From Eledone cirrhosa (taxonomy: Eukaryota > Mollusca > Cephalopoda > Octopoda > Eledonidae): 64,000 nt of DNA. The stretch is taken from NCBI GenBank assembly GCA_964016885.1, contig OZ024741.1, forward strand, positions 25,564,374 through 25,628,373, given 5' to 3'. Positions 20,981-32,879 of the stretch are shown in pieces; position 1 is the first letter of the stretch, and every line of letters starts with the position of its first letter. The notes below the pieces were generated by a model, which searched no databases, was not told the origin of the DNA, and worked only from the letters and a program-made list of their open reading frames with translations. Made by a program: the position numbers and the translations under genes.

Positions 20981-23469
20981 ACAACTTCTAGCATGTGTCG
21001 AAAATGCTTGACAGCAAGGTATGCTGCCAATAATTCACGACTGAATGTGCTGTACTTAGTTTCGGCGGGTTTTAATCGCTTAGAGAAAAAAGTTACAGGT
21101 CGCCAAATATCGCCAGAGAGTTGTTGAAGCACACCTCCAACCTCGAAATCGGATGCATCAGTCAATAAACACATTGGGGCGTCAGGTTTGGGGTAACTCA
21201 GCATTGTAGCCTCGGACAACATTTTCTTCAACTCAGCGAAAGCGGTACATTCTTTTTCGCTGAGCTTGATGTTTGCGTTTTTGGTTGTACGCTGCCGCAG
21301 CAAATCTGTGAGTGGTTGGGCTGTCTCTGCACAGTGGGGTATAAATCTTCTGTAGAAGTTTACCAGGCCAAGAAATTCTCGCAGTTTGCGGAGAGATGTA
21401 GGTTGTGGAAAATCAATGATGGATTTGACTTTCTCCTTAAGTGGGCGAATACCATCTTTGTCAATGTTGTGTCCCAGAAAATGAAGGGACGCAACTCCGA
21501 ACTCACATTTGCTGGGGTTGATAACAATTCCGTATTCACGCAAACGTGTGAATAGGAGATCCAGGTGTTTCTCATGTACTTCATCGGAGTTGCTGGCCAC
21601 CAGTAAGTCGTCAATGTATGCGTATACAAAAGGTAGACCTCTGGTGACTGTATCGATGAATCGCTGGAATGTCTGCGCTGCATTTCGCAAACCGAAAGGC
21701 ATACGCAGAAATTCGAACATTCCAAAGGGTGTTGTGACTGCGCTCTTTGGAATATCTGCGGGCTCAACGGGTATCTGATTGTAAGCTCGCACAAGATCGA
21801 TCTTCGAAAATATGCGAGCCCCGTGCAGCGAGCTAGAGAAGTCCTGTAGATGAGGCACTGGATAAGAGTCAGGAACGGTGCAGTTGTTCAGTGCACCGTA
21901 GTCGCCACAGATTCGCCAGTCGTTCGACGACTTCTTGGGTACACAGTGTATGGGTGAGGACCAGTTGCTGCTGGACGGACGTATGATGCGGAGATCCAGC
22001 ATGTGCTGAAATTCTTGTTTGACGGACTTCAACCGGTCTGGTGGTAGCCTTCTAGGTCGTGCAGCGACAGGTGGGCCGTGAGTTTTTATGTGGTGTGTGA
22101 CGTCATGTTTTACAGGGCAAGCGTTGAATAGTGGTCGAGCTACGTCTGGGTATTTGTTGATGATGTGGTTGTGCCGGGTTGTTGCTGTCGATCGTGAAAT
22201 GACTGGACTGACTGTGGCTGTCCTAGCGGCTATGCCGTGCACAGCGAGACCAGTGGTGTTGTCAACGAGACGTTGGTTTTTCAGGTCCACTAGCAGCGAG
22301 AAGTGCTGAAGAAAATCAGCTCCTAAAATAGGGGTCGGCAGCTTAGCCACAACGAATACCCACTGGAAAGTGCGGCGTAGTCCCAAATTTAGTGTCAGGG
22401 ACTGTTCTCCGTAGGTCGGAATATGTGGGTGATTCACCGCCTGGAGCCAGGCTGGTGTCTCTCTCCTTTTTCCAGGAACGCAGGAAACCGGAATGATGCT
22501 CACTTCAGCACCGGTGTCGACAAGGAAACGCGTGCCTGTGACGCGATCCTGAATGAAAAATAGGCGACTTTGGTTATGAGGGCCAGAAACGTCTGTCGCA
22601 TTCAGTTTCTGGCTGTGTCGTTTCCCTGATTCGTTTTCGAAACAAATGAACAGGGATGGCTGCACTTTTGCGCTTATCTCCCGAATCTTTGGTGGTACCA
22701 ACACATTTCTGGTGAATCTCGAGATGCGCTCGGACTTCTTGAGCGACCACCAAATCGGCGAGTTCGACCGTTGGACCGACGCGTGGCAGGGTTGCCCAGT
22801 GACAAGGCCTGAATTTGTTGCGTCAAGGCTTGTATCTGTGTTGCTTGCTGTGCCAGTAACTGGTGTAGATCGGGCATCTCTGTGGCACTGGAGGGCTGAA
22901 GGAAAGGATTGGTGGAAGGCACGGCTGGCGTCACATTCGCTAAAGTTGAGTGCAGATGTGATCTTATCTGCCAGCTCGGAAAGTTCTATGGTGGTGGACT
23001 CCCTGGTGGATGCTAGTACAACTTGTGTGGCAGAAGGTAAACGCTGGAGGAAGAGTTGCTTGAAAATTTCATCCGGGAGTTTATGTTCACCCAGAAGCTG
23101 CTTCATTCTCCGTAGGAGTTGCGTCGGCTTTTTATCTCCTAATTCCTCCGATATGAGTAGCTGGTGCAAGCGCTTCTGCTGCGACTCCGACGTCCGCTTA
23201 ACTAATGTTCTTTTAAATGTGTCATATGACACAGAGCCGGGTGGTGCTAAAATGAGGTCTCGAACCTCATTCATAATTTCCAGAGACATCGAACCGATGA
23301 CATGTGTGAGACGGGATGCCTCGCTAACGATCCGGTTCGATGCGAACTGCGTTTCGATGTGCGCGAACCACAGTGTTGGATCGTGCACCCAGAATGGTGG
23401 AATCCTTAATGTAAATGCCGCCCTGACTGCCATTTCTGCTGCTGATGAATCGTCGTGTGCTAGAGGCAT
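20947..23469 (-). pseudogene. Gypsy gag, protease and reverse transcriptase
   Basis: 840 codons from the ATG at 23467-23469. Gag occupies about 1-170. The protease active site LVDTGAEVS is at about 318. RT spans about 450-690 with [11 protein letters not shown] at about 617, and RNase H begins at about 765 ([11 protein letters not shown]). Between about 22940 and 22650 the natural-looking gag linker and zinc knuckle (CWYHQRFG...CSHPC) lie in a different frame at 22674-22934 and are cut by a stop at 22674-22676, so the 840-codon frame probably includes a stretch of shifted, non-native protein there. A further frame change ends the ORF in RNase H. The copy is young by its LTRs but already damaged. 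Confidence 0.88.
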
Positions 23470-23522
23470 CGTTTGTAGTGGATGATCAGAAGGTTGTGTG
23501 TCTGTTTTACGGGGTCACCAGT

Positions 23523-24241
23523 TGTAACGGAATATTATGTGTGGTTGTAACGATAAGTGGATGGATGGATGTAACTGTTGGTATGGTGGTTTCGATGTAA
23601 AGAAAAATACCAGGATTGTATTGTTACAAAGTTTATTTTATTACAACAATATTCAATTTGAATATTGAATGGTAAAATAATTGACACAAAATATTCATAC
23701 TATAATTTGGTGGCTCTTCGAGCCACGTAAATTCAAGTATCACAGAATACGATTATAATATGTGTAAGCAAAAATGAATGGTGCGTGTACAAATGCTGGA
23801 CTCACTATGAATGCGTGTGTGCGGCGTATCAGTATATTTACTTATTTGTATTGCAGGAGTCAGCGATCAGCCAGGAAGGTGAGAATAAGTGGCAGACTGG
23901 TTTTTCGTGACGAGAGCTTGTAAAAACGACTTGTCTTGTCTGTATCTCACTTCTTTTCTGTCGGGGCGTGAACAACCCCTGTATTTATAAGAGTTGAAGT
24001 TAGAAGGATAGATATATCCTCTGAACTTTGGTTAGTCTCTCCCAAGGGATTAGTTTGCCAAGCGTAAACAAGTCAGAAAGGTGGATATATCCTCTGACCT
24101 ATTTTCTGTCAGGCGTAAACACCTCTGACCTGTGTTTAGCCTCTCCCAAGGGGTTAGTCTCTTGAGCGTAAACAAGTTACCACGGCTTGTCCCAGAAGCG
24201 GGAAAGCTCAGATTCGGTTTCGAATCTTCGCCGCCGTTATA
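23523..24241 (-). repeat. Gypsy 5' LTR (719 bp)
   Basis: Mate of 18349-19067. In element direction it ends with gttaca, two bases before the primer-binding site at about 23510-23520. Confidence 0.92.
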
Positions 24242-24655
24242 GAACCATCTGGGTTGTCCAGAAGTGACGGAAAAAGACCTGACAGCCTTACCCTGTGCCC
24301 CTGGTTGAGAGGTAGGTGCCTTGACTGGGACGTCACTGTTAGTGACTCTTTTGCTTCTTCCCACATCCTGGATGGTGCGGATAGGACGAGAGCCACAGCT
24401 TCCTCAGCCGAGCGGAGTAAGACCTCAAATACTGTGATCTGTCGGCCAGCTACATTTTTCAGCCTGTGGCTTTCGAGACGTTTGGGGGAGTCGGACCGCT
24501 GACTGCGAGATTCCTCTCTTCACTGTCGGCTCGCCTAATAGAGGTAACTGGCGAATCTCGCGAAGGCGCTTGGTTGTTCCAGCGCCTTAGCCTCGCCATC
24601 ACTCGTGGCAACGCTGCGAGTGTGCTGGCCTGCCTAAAAAATCATTAGAGAGGTT
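24242..24655 (+). mobile_element. Non-LTR retrotransposon, right part with endonuclease-like domain
   Basis: Continuation of 16855-18094 after the Gypsy insertion. The translation has RSDGKRPDSLT and then LDWDVTVSDSFASSH, the acidic residues expected of a PD-(D/E)XK (restriction-like) endonuclease, then a C-terminal ETFGGVGPLTARF...RLSLAITRGNAASVL, with a frame change near 24460. It stops at about 24648. This nuclease class nicks target DNA to start target-primed reverse transcription. The copy is interrupted and 5'-truncated and cannot be functional. Confidence 0.85.
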
Positions 24656-25340
24656 GCCCGGTACTCCTCGCGACGTTGCTGTCTTTTGCTCTGGTGTTGG
24701 TTCGGTTGTTCACCCCTTCCATTACATTTTCTTTAATATTGTAACATTAAAAGAATATATCTTTCTGAAAGAATCGCGAGCAATTTATAATGTTATCTAA
24801 GCATTTGTAATGTTATTTATGTATATGTTTAAAACATATTTGTTATGTTATTCTACTGTAAATTTTTTTAATATGCTCTGTATACGATTGATAACATCGA
24901 TAACATCGATTGATAACATCGTTTAAAACGATTGATAACATCGATCTCACTAAAATACTACAAATATGGCCATTATCTGCGGAAATATTCTTGCAGTTTT
25001 GTCCGAGGGACGCAGCCTAAACACCACCTCGCGCTCTAACCCATCGCCCACTCCACTCCTCCTCCTCCTTTTTTCTGTGGTTTTAGAGTCCTTCCTTTCC
25101 TATCATTTATGGTTTTTATAGTCCTTTCCTCTACTTTACCACGCAGCCAGATCTGCCTTTCTCTACCTATTCCCTATTTTCTCATTACGTAATTATCTTT
25201 TTATCTTTCAAAAAATAGGAAAAGTATCGTACATCTAAATGGACAGCTAGCAGTTCCCCATCAAACATACTTGAGGTGGTCGAAGTTGTCGACTGAAGAA
25301 AGCCACTAACCATTGATGAATTGTTCCAAAACACCTTCAA
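24656..25340. other. AT-rich spacer with a remnant of the non-LTR 3' end
   Basis: 24656-24960 is AT-rich and includes a short tandem cgattgataacat near 24885-24945; it may be the 3' UTR of the element to its left. From about 24970 to 25235 there is a faint second copy of the non-LTR 3' terminus (ttgtccgagggacgcagcc resembles ttgtccgcgggcgcagccc at 26141). No gene is seen. Confidence 0.5.
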
Positions 25341-27044
25341 TGGTTGTATCAGAGACATCTACTGCGAGGATGGGAAAGCATGGTTGCTTTAACTAGAGCT
25401 TCTTTTGTGGACTCAAAGGCTGATGTCCCATTCCACCTGTTTTTTGTTTTTAACTTTTTCTTGATAGTTCTTTCTACAGTGGTCTTATCAATTTTACTGC
25501 AGATGGGACTTTCCACAAATTGATACAGAGCCTTAATTGTGCTGGTGTGTGGAAAGGATAAGATAACTTTCACTTTTTCTGGCATGGGTATAGCCCCAGT
25601 ACTTATGATTCAATGTCCAAGAGAACCAATTTCTTTAATATCAAAGACACACTTGGCTGGGTTGACTACCAAACCGTATTGTTCAAGCCTATCAAAAAGG
25701 GCCATGTACTTCTTATGTAGTTCTGCACTTTGACTTGTAATAAGGATGTCGTCCTGTAATACAAAACAAAGTCTAGACCCTGGTACATTGTGTCCATCAA
25801 GTGTTGAAAGGAATGTGCAGTGTTTTTTAACTCAAAAGGGCTATGTAAAAATTGATACAGTCTGAAGGGAGTGATAACAGTCTTGGCAATATTATCATCG
25901 CAAACTTAGTCGCTTCGGCCACAAACCCTAGTATCGCGGCCCGCTATCTAAAGGAAAGGAAGATAAGCAAATACCGGGGATTTTCCGGCCGCTTACTCTT
26001 CGCACCGGTCGCCATTGAGACTACAGGCGTACTTGGGCCCCGTATTGCCGAGCTCCTCCGCAAGATCGGAACGTCGACGGCCCGTCTGAGGAAGAAGCCG
26101 CTTGAGGTGGGGTGGCTGTTGAAGCAGGTGTCGCTAACCATTGTCCGCGGGCGCAGCCCAATTACCACCACGCCCTAGGCCCAGAGCCCTTGCCATATCT
26201 TTCTTTTTCCGTTTTTTTAAAAATATTTTCTTATCTTACATTCCATTCTTTCTTCTCAATGTAAATTTTCTTTTTTCTTTTTCTATTAAATTATATTTAC
26301 ATGTTCTCTAGTACAAGTAATTGATGATAAGTTCGGTTGAAGTAGATTTTGGAGAAAATTGAGCACTTGCTAACTGAACCAAGAAGCTTTGTATATGCAG
26401 AATGGAGTAGCAGTAGGGTGAGGTATTTTTGTTAAGACAGCGATAATCCCTGCAGGGCCGCCAAGCTCTATTGGGTTTCGGCTCTTTGTGTAGAGGTGAA
26501 AACCAGAGACGGTTTGATCGATGAACGATGCCCAAAGCTTCCATATTGTCAAATTTGACCTTCGCAATAGCAAATTTGTCTGGTGGTAGACGACATACAC
26601 GGTTGTGTACTGAAGAACTGGTGGTTTGAATGTGGTGCTTTACTCTGTGGTGAGTTGTGGATTGGGAGATGTCATGATAATGAGTTTCAGGTAATTCAAA
26701 AGGAATTCCGAGAACTCGTTCTTGGCCTGAGAGACGTTTGATACAGAGGCATACTTACTGCTATAGACGAGTCGTCTCCCCTGATTATCGACCAGCAGTG
26801 AGTGAGCCTGAAGGAAGCCTGCTCCAATGATAGGCTGATGGGCTTCATTACTGTGAGCCTCTGTGGAGGGAGAGAGTACAGTATCTGTAAGCTTTGATTG
26901 TAGAATCATTGGCAGCTGCCACTGACTCCCCTCTCTATAACGGAGGTCGTTTGCAGATGCCGAGATGACATTGACTTCTACTTCTGTGTCGATTAAGAAT
27001 CTGACTGGAGATCTGATCATAGACATACAGGACAGCTGATCATG
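25341..27044 (-). mobile_element. Gypsy LTR element remnant: protease and RT fragments
   Basis: Read on the minus strand, 27092-26640 encodes a protease-like segment (RFLIDTEVEVNVIS, where the usual DTG is DTE), 26600-26308 the start of RT (GIVHRSNRLWFSPLHKEPKP), and 25880-25349 more RT (LDFVLYY; LPMPEKVKVILSFPH) running toward RNase H. A non-LTR fragment at about 25883-26295 interrupts the RT, and stops and frame changes are frequent. The altered catalytic triplet means the protease would be inactive. No LTRs were found. Confidence 0.8.
25883..26295 (+). mobile_element. Non-LTR retrotransposon C-terminal fragment inside the Gypsy remnant
   Basis: The translation includes KYRGFSGRLLFAPVAIETTG and VSLTIVRGRS, matching the layout of the C-terminal end of the element at 24242-24655 but clearly divergent in sequence. 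Gypsy RT reads continuously when this block is skipped, showing that it inserted into that element. Confidence 0.75.
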
Positions 27045-27853
27045 AGGGATACGAAGTATGAAAGTGTGGGAAAGAGGCGGAAAAGGGTGCAATGAGGAAG
27101 ATTCAACACCAGGAGGTCAACCACAAGACAATGAGGTCACGTAAAGTGATATGTGTTTCTTTCACAAGAAATGTGAAGCAAAAGATACCAAGTAACCATG
27201 TAACTTCAATAGCTCTTCATCATCGACTCCGGGAGAAACTCTAGGATCAACCACCAATAAACACCCTGGTGGTCGGCAAACATGATCAGCTGTCCTGTAT
27301 GTCTATGATCAGATCTCCAGTCAGATTCTTAATCGACACAGAAGTAGAAGTCAATGTCATCTCGGCATCTGCAAACGACCTCCGTTATAGAGAGGGGAGT
27401 CAGTGGCAGCTGCCAATGATTCTACAATCAAAGCTTACAGATACCGTACTCTCTCCCTCCACAGAGGCTCACAGTAATGAAGCCCATCAGCCTATCATTG
27501 GAGCAGGCTTCCTTCAGGCTCACTCACTGCTGGTCGATAATCAGGGGAGACGACTCGTCTATAGCAGTAAGTATGCCTCTGTATCAAACGTCTCTCAGGC
27601 CAAGAACGAGTTCTCGGAATTCCTTTTGAATTACCTGAAACTCATTATCATGACATCTCCCAATCCACAACTCACCACAGAGTAAAGCACCACATTCCAA
27701 CCACCAGTTCTTCAGTACACAACCGTGTATGTCGTCTACCACCAGACAAATTTGCTATTGCGAAGGTCAAATTTGACAATATGGAAGCTTTGGGCATCGT
27801 TCATCGATCAAACCGTCTCTGGTTTTCACCTCTACACAAAGAGCCGAAACCCA
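26472..27853. repeat. 573-bp-arm inverted repeat (palindrome) with 236-bp spacer
   Basis: 26472-27044 and 27281-27853 are reverse complements of equal length. By eye they differ at about one position (cagatactg versus cagataccg). Each arm holds the Gypsy protease fragment, so the same protein reads leftward from 27044 and rightward at 27284-27685. The outer ends stop sharply at gaaaccca. The 236-bp spacer is unique. There is no terminal signal of a DNA transposon at the ends. Confidence 0.95.
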
Positions 27854-28265
27854 CAATAATTATTTATACACGTTGATGTAATCACGGTTACATTCTCTGT
27901 ATTTATACAGATATAATTTGTATGTGTGTATATATATATGTGTATATGTATGTATATATATATATATACATACATACACACACACATACAAGTTATATCT
28001 GCATAAACAGAGTGTGTAACCGCGACTGCACCAACGTGTATAAATATATATACATATTTAATATCATCATAACGATGATGATGATATATAACGGTGATGA
28101 CGATATATTCATATATATATATGTGTGTATGTGTGATGAAATTTGTTTTTCAACCCACGGGGTATCCAAAACCCTCCTCACCAAGTTAGGCTGGTGAGGT
28201 TGCCATTTTAGTTAGCGACGACCCAACTAAATGGCAGGTTATACAGGGCTACATGTTACCAGTTG
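27854..28265. other. Spacer with microsatellites and small hairpins
   Basis: It contains (TA)n/(CA)n at 27920-27990 and a GAT-rich run near 28070-28100. There are two small hairpins in series: cctcacca/tggtgagg (28173-28197) and ccattttagtt/aactaaatgg (28202-28232). No gene was found. Confidence 0.5.
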
Positions 28266-30955
28266 CACTCAAGGTCTATGGGAAATCTCTATGCAGACGA
28301 TCTGGTCCTTATAGCTGAATCCATAAAAGAACTAGAAAATATGTTCCAATTATCGAAACAGAACTTGGTGTCAAAAGGTCTGAGTAAACTTATCGAAACC
28401 TAAAGTGCTAGTGACTAGGAAAGAAGATAGGACCCTGATTCCTTCAAGGAAGTGGCCCTGCTGAATATATAGAAAAGGCATAAACTCCATAAGATGAACA
28501 CAATATAAATTTTGGGTACAGAAGAGATGTAGTGGGATAACGGGTGGACTAATAGGAAGAGAAAGCTTTGTATGTAGATGCCCTGGGGTAACCGAGGAGA
28601 ACAGCATCAGTGATATAAACCTTTTCCAGTCACTGGAAGGGGCCATAGAAGTGGTTGATAGCTTCTATTATCTAGATGACTTAATTAGCAGCGAAGTGGG
28701 TACACTGAGAGCATAATAGCTAGAATAAAGATAAGTTGGAAGAAGTTTAGAGAACTGCTCCCACTGTTGACAACAAAAGGTTTCTCCCTATGTAAAAAAT
28801 GATAGTTGTGTACAAAGTGTGATGCTGCATGGTAGTGAAACATGGGCTGTGACTGAAGAGGACATGTGTAGACTGGAAAGAAATGAAGCAACCATTCTTC
28901 GTTGGATATGCAATGTAAATGTGTGAGAGAAAGGCAGAGCTTAGATGAACTGAGGGAAAAGATAGGTTTCTTCTCAAACGTTGCGGGGATTTCCTTTTGC
29001 GCCAGCTTTCTTTTTTCTTTCAATACTGTCTCAGCAATGGTGCTACTCCGGAGCAGTGGAAAACTGCCAGTGTCATTCCCCTGTTCAAAAAGGGCAACCG
29101 CATGTCACCTGTCAACTATCGTCCAGTCAGTCTTACTAGCTGTATGGCCAAACTGATGGAATCCTGTGTCAGAGAAACACTTTGGAACTTCTGGAGCTCT
29201 CACAGCCTCATCCGGCCCTCACAGTTTGGATTTATCCCTAACTCCAGCTGCTGTGATCAGCTTATCGAGTTCCTTGAGGACATCACCCGGATCACTGACA
29301 GCGGCTCATGGGTGGATGTTGTTTACCTTGACTTTGCTAAGGCTTTTAATTCTGTGCCACACAAAAGACTTATGGCAAAACTCTCTGCAATGGGTGTGAG
29401 GGATGATCTTTTCGACTGGCTGAAATCCTTCATTCTCAGCCGAAAGGAAGTAGTCACGGTTCTAGGACAGCATTCTTCACCATATGAAATGTCATCTGGT
29501 GTACCACAGGGATCTGTTCTTGGTCCTCTTTTGTTTGTGGCATATATTAATGACATAGATGCCAACTTACAGAATGCCACGGCACTAAAATATGCAGATG
29601 ACATCAAGCTGTACCTTGAAATCAAAAGGACTGATCCTGAAATTTACAACTCTTTCCTACAATCAGACCTGGACACAATGCAGCAATGGATCACAGACTG
29701 GCAACTGAAGCTGGCTGTGGACAAGTGTACCACCATGCATTTTGGAAGGAAAAATCCAGCGTCCACATACTCCCTCCACAACACTGACATCAAAAAGTCC
29801 TCTTGTGAACGTGACCTGGGCACTACTGTCAGCAACGATTTGCGTTGGACAAAGCATGTCTCTAAGATTGTCAAGAAGGCCGAGGGTGTCTTGGCATCAC
29901 TCAGCAAGACCTTTGTTAGCCGCTCTCCAGCCATCTATTTAAAACTGTATACAGCTATGGTGCGCCCACACTTGGAATTCGCATCATCAGTCTGGAACCC
30001 CTATCTTGCTCGGAACATTGACCTCCTGGAAACTGTTCAGAGACGTGCAACCAAGCGCATACCCTCCATCAGACACCTACCATACTCTGAACGCCTTGCT
30101 TCCCTGGGCATGGATTCATTGAAGCTCCGACGTCTGGTAATGGACTTGGTGAATACCCACAAAGTTTTTAACCATCTCGCCAACTGCAACCCTGAGCGCC
30201 TCTTTGATCTCCATGTGTCTAACACACGTGGACATGCATACAAGATAAGAAAACAGCACAGCTCCCATGACTTTCGCAGACATTTTTTCACGGTCAGAGT
30301 TGCTGAAGCATGGAACAAACTGCCTGCGTCAATTGTTAGCTGCCGAGACACTGCATCCTTTAAGACACTCATGCTTCCCGAAATACGCCAAAACTACACC
30401 TGATGTACCCCTTCCATACACATGCACACATTTGTGTATCATGACTCGTGCACTGTTCATTTTACTGATGTTTGTGCATTGCCCTATGTACTGTACATGT
30501 ACTTTTTTGATGAGTTGTGGTGCACCTGGGCACTGTACACAATATTTCATTATTGTTATTGTTATTATATCATGACTCATACACTGTTTATTTTCCTGAC
30601 ATTTGTACATTATTCTATGTACTATACATGCACCTTTGATGAGTTGTAGTGCACCTGAGCACTGTACACAATAATTTCATTATTATTATTATAAGAGGAA
30701 TCTAAGGTGATATGTAGGAGAGAAGAATGCGTTGGTATGGACATGTGATGTGCATGGATGATGATCGATGGGTGAAGAAGTGCCAGGAAATGGCAGTAGA
30801 AGTAGACTAAGAAAGATCTGGTGAGAGCTGAGACTCACAGAGAAGATGAAGAAGGAACACGACAAGTGGAGAGCTGTTGTGCTGAGAAGGACCTGTCCAA
30901 CCCCTGCAAGCGTGGAAAAGCAGACGTAAAAATGATGATGTTAATGAGGATGATG
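28266..30955 (+). mobile_element. RTE-like LINE fragment split by a CR1-like LINE
   Basis: The left part (28266-28969) starts at the RT palm (LYADDLVLIAES) and runs through zinc finger and C-terminal regions with many stops. The right part (30693-30955) continues with RRMRWYGHVMCMDDD-like coding, then gcaagcgtggaaaagcagac and a GAT-rich tail. When the CR1-like block is removed, the two halves line up with the copies at 7660 and 12950. Confidence 0.85.
28970..30692 (+). mobile_element. CR1-like non-LTR retrotransposon, 5'-truncated, long intact RT frame
   Basis: An open frame at 28997-30403 (468 codons) covers most of the [57 protein letters not shown], then the C-terminal RPHLEFASSVWNPY and VQRRATKRI typical of the CR1/jockey group. 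The 3' UTR ends in (ATT)n rather than poly(A). Only the endonuclease end is missing. It is very close (about 98% by eye) to the copy at 41090-43392 and is the less damaged of the two. It lies nested in an RTE LINE. Confidence 0.92.
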
Positions 30956-31689
30956 AATGTGTCTGTATACATGTGTGTGTGTATATATATATATGTATGC
31001 ATATACTCTTGCGTCCCAAATAATGGGGAAGGGGGGGGGGGTAATTTTTCTAGGTTGTCTCCGTTAATTTAAAAAAAAACAACAGAATTAGTCATTTAGT
31101 TTACATATTGAGACCCCAACTCATCCTATTTATTTTATAACGTATGGGATTTCTAGTAATGTATTTTTTTTTTGTCATATATAATGTTTTTTAATGTCTA
31201 AAGATAATTAATTGTCACAGGAATGCTACCACTTAGAATAACATTTTAAAGATAGATTAGCAAAATCTAATAAACGGGAGAGGGAGTGGTCGAAAAAACC
31301 TGAAAGATTAATAAGCAGATGGGAATGTGTGGGCGATTGTTCGAGACCCGAGAGTATGTATGTGTCTACATGAAACAACTATCAGTTAAGTACTAATTAT
31401 CTCCCTTGATCTGTCAGATTAATTTTATATATAGTTTTTAAATATTGATTAAAGTGTTCCATGCGATGTAATATAACAGTAGTCTTTTTAACAGTATCAA
31501 ATTATATTTCTGTGTACCATATTGAAATGTAATTCATCCTACAAGAATTTCAGCTTCCAATGAAGTTAGACCATGTCTTCTTTTTCTTTACATATAATTA
31601 TCCTTTTAACTGTGTAATGATTCATGGCACTAGTTTAGAGCTTCATTCCCTTTCTTTGTTTAGATATGCTGTGTTTACATCTTAAGTTT
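30956..31689. other. Intergenic AT-rich spacer
   Basis: A (TG/TA)n run at 30958-31000 and a G-run at 31031-31041 are followed by unique AT-rich sequence with no recognisable coding region. Confidence 0.5.
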
Positions 31690-32800
31690 CCTTTTTGAGG
31701 AATGGGTATCGTCAGTGATTGGGTCCACTCCTTTGTTTCTCATATCTTTTCAGTTTTGGCCCTCCATGTTTTAGGAGCTCTATTAATGACTCCTGAGGAT
31801 TTACCATCTTTGAGCCTGTCAAAGACTTTCTCTAGATCTACAAATGCTAGGTACAGTGGCTTACTCTTAGCTAAGTACCTCTCCTGTAGATGTCTCACCA
31901 GAAAGAGGACATTGGTAGTACCTCTAAGTCTGCCTTAAACCATTTAAGGCTCAAAAGGCCAATGCTTATCCCGGTTTCATGGCGACAGAGTACAAGACAT
32001 CCCCCTGGACAGGTCGCCAGTCCATAGATGGGTTAAACACCCAGCTATTGCTGCTACTCATTTTCAGCTGAGTATAGTGGAGCAACGTGAAATGAAGTGT
32101 TTTGCTCAAGAACACAACATGCAACCAAGTCCAGGAATCGAACCCACGACATTATGATCGTAAGTCCAGGCCACGCACCTTCACTACTTGGCATAAATTC
32201 AAACTATCTCAAACTGATTCTCTCCCTAATTAAATGTGCTATAACCCTTTCATACCTGGTCCACCAACTTGATACCTCTGTAGTTACTTCTCTCTACTGC
32301 ATCCCTTTTGCCCTTGTAGCAATTGACAATGATACTGTCGCACCAGTTGTTGAGTATAACACCATCCTATACTTCTTGATTAACTATACGTCAGACTTGC
32401 TCATATCCTACCATGCTAGATACTTTTAGCATCTCAGCGACTGTACTGGAGTGTCCAGCCGCTTTCCCTGCCTTAATTCCTTTATCTATTATACTGCTGT
32501 TAACTTTTATGGCTATTCATAAGTAGGGTCTGCATGGGGTAAGCCCTCACTGTCCCATTCATTTTCCTTGTTCAGCAGTTTCTCATAGTATGTCTTCCAT
32601 GCTGCTTTCTTTTTGTTGTCAGACAGGGCAAGTGCTCTACTATCATTTCGAACACACTTTTCTCCAACTACACCACAATTTTTTCTAGCATACTGTCTCA
32701 CAATCTTGAACACACACACATATATATATATAATTTGATTAAAATAATTATATATATGTATATACACACACCAATAGGCAGTGAATTGGAAGGCCCATTC
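31690..32800 (-). mobile_element. RTE-like LINE fragment, minus strand, split by a SINE
   Basis: On the minus strand 32800-32200 encodes a block with EKCVRNDSRALALSD...AAWKTYYEKLLNKENEW, then INCYKGK and NYRGIKL, with frame changes. 31938-31690 continues with LFLVRHLQERYLAKSKPLYL and AFVDLEKVFDRL. Between them (31945-32195) lies a SINE. The copy is old, with several stops. Confidence 0.8.
31945..32195 (-). mobile_element. tRNA-derived SINE inserted in the LINE
   Basis: Read on the minus strand it has a tRNA-like head (tgaaggtgcgtggcctggac; B-box-like tgggttcgattcctgg) and a body with tcttgagcaaaacacttca, shared with the SINEs at 44414 and 61603. It interrupts the reading of the surrounding LINE. 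Confidence 0.75.
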
Positions 32801-32879
32801 ATACATTGGACTAAATTTAAATGTTTTGTGTCACTTGGCTTTTCATCTTTTCAGAGTTGATAAATAAAATATCGATCCA

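Larger units (their letters stand above)
18095..24241 (-). mobile_element. Gypsy/Ty3-type LTR retrotransposon with an extra partial LTR
   Basis: The element is transcribed leftward. The 5' LTR is 23523-24241 and the full 3' LTR is 18349-19067, each 719 bp. They differ at only about three positions by eye, indicating recent insertion. LTR ends are tataacgg...gttaca. The primer-binding site (tggtgaccccg, minus strand) starts two bases inside the 5' LTR, and a G-rich polypurine tract (gaaggggggtac) precedes the 3' LTR. Gag-protease-RT is at 20947-23469 and RNase H end plus integrase at 19445-20980. Beyond the 3' LTR lie a repeated PBS/gag start (about 18202-18348) and a partial LTR (18095-18201), so the copy has an abnormal end. 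Confidence 0.93.

Noticed and set aside
22646..23485. A 279-residue plus-strand protein opposite gag
   Set aside because: It is the antisense of the Gypsy gag-protease frame and shows no domain.
27269..27685. A separate plus-strand protease gene
   Set aside because: It is the right arm of the palindrome, an inverted copy of the Gypsy fragment, with the catalytic triplet altered and no flanking element.
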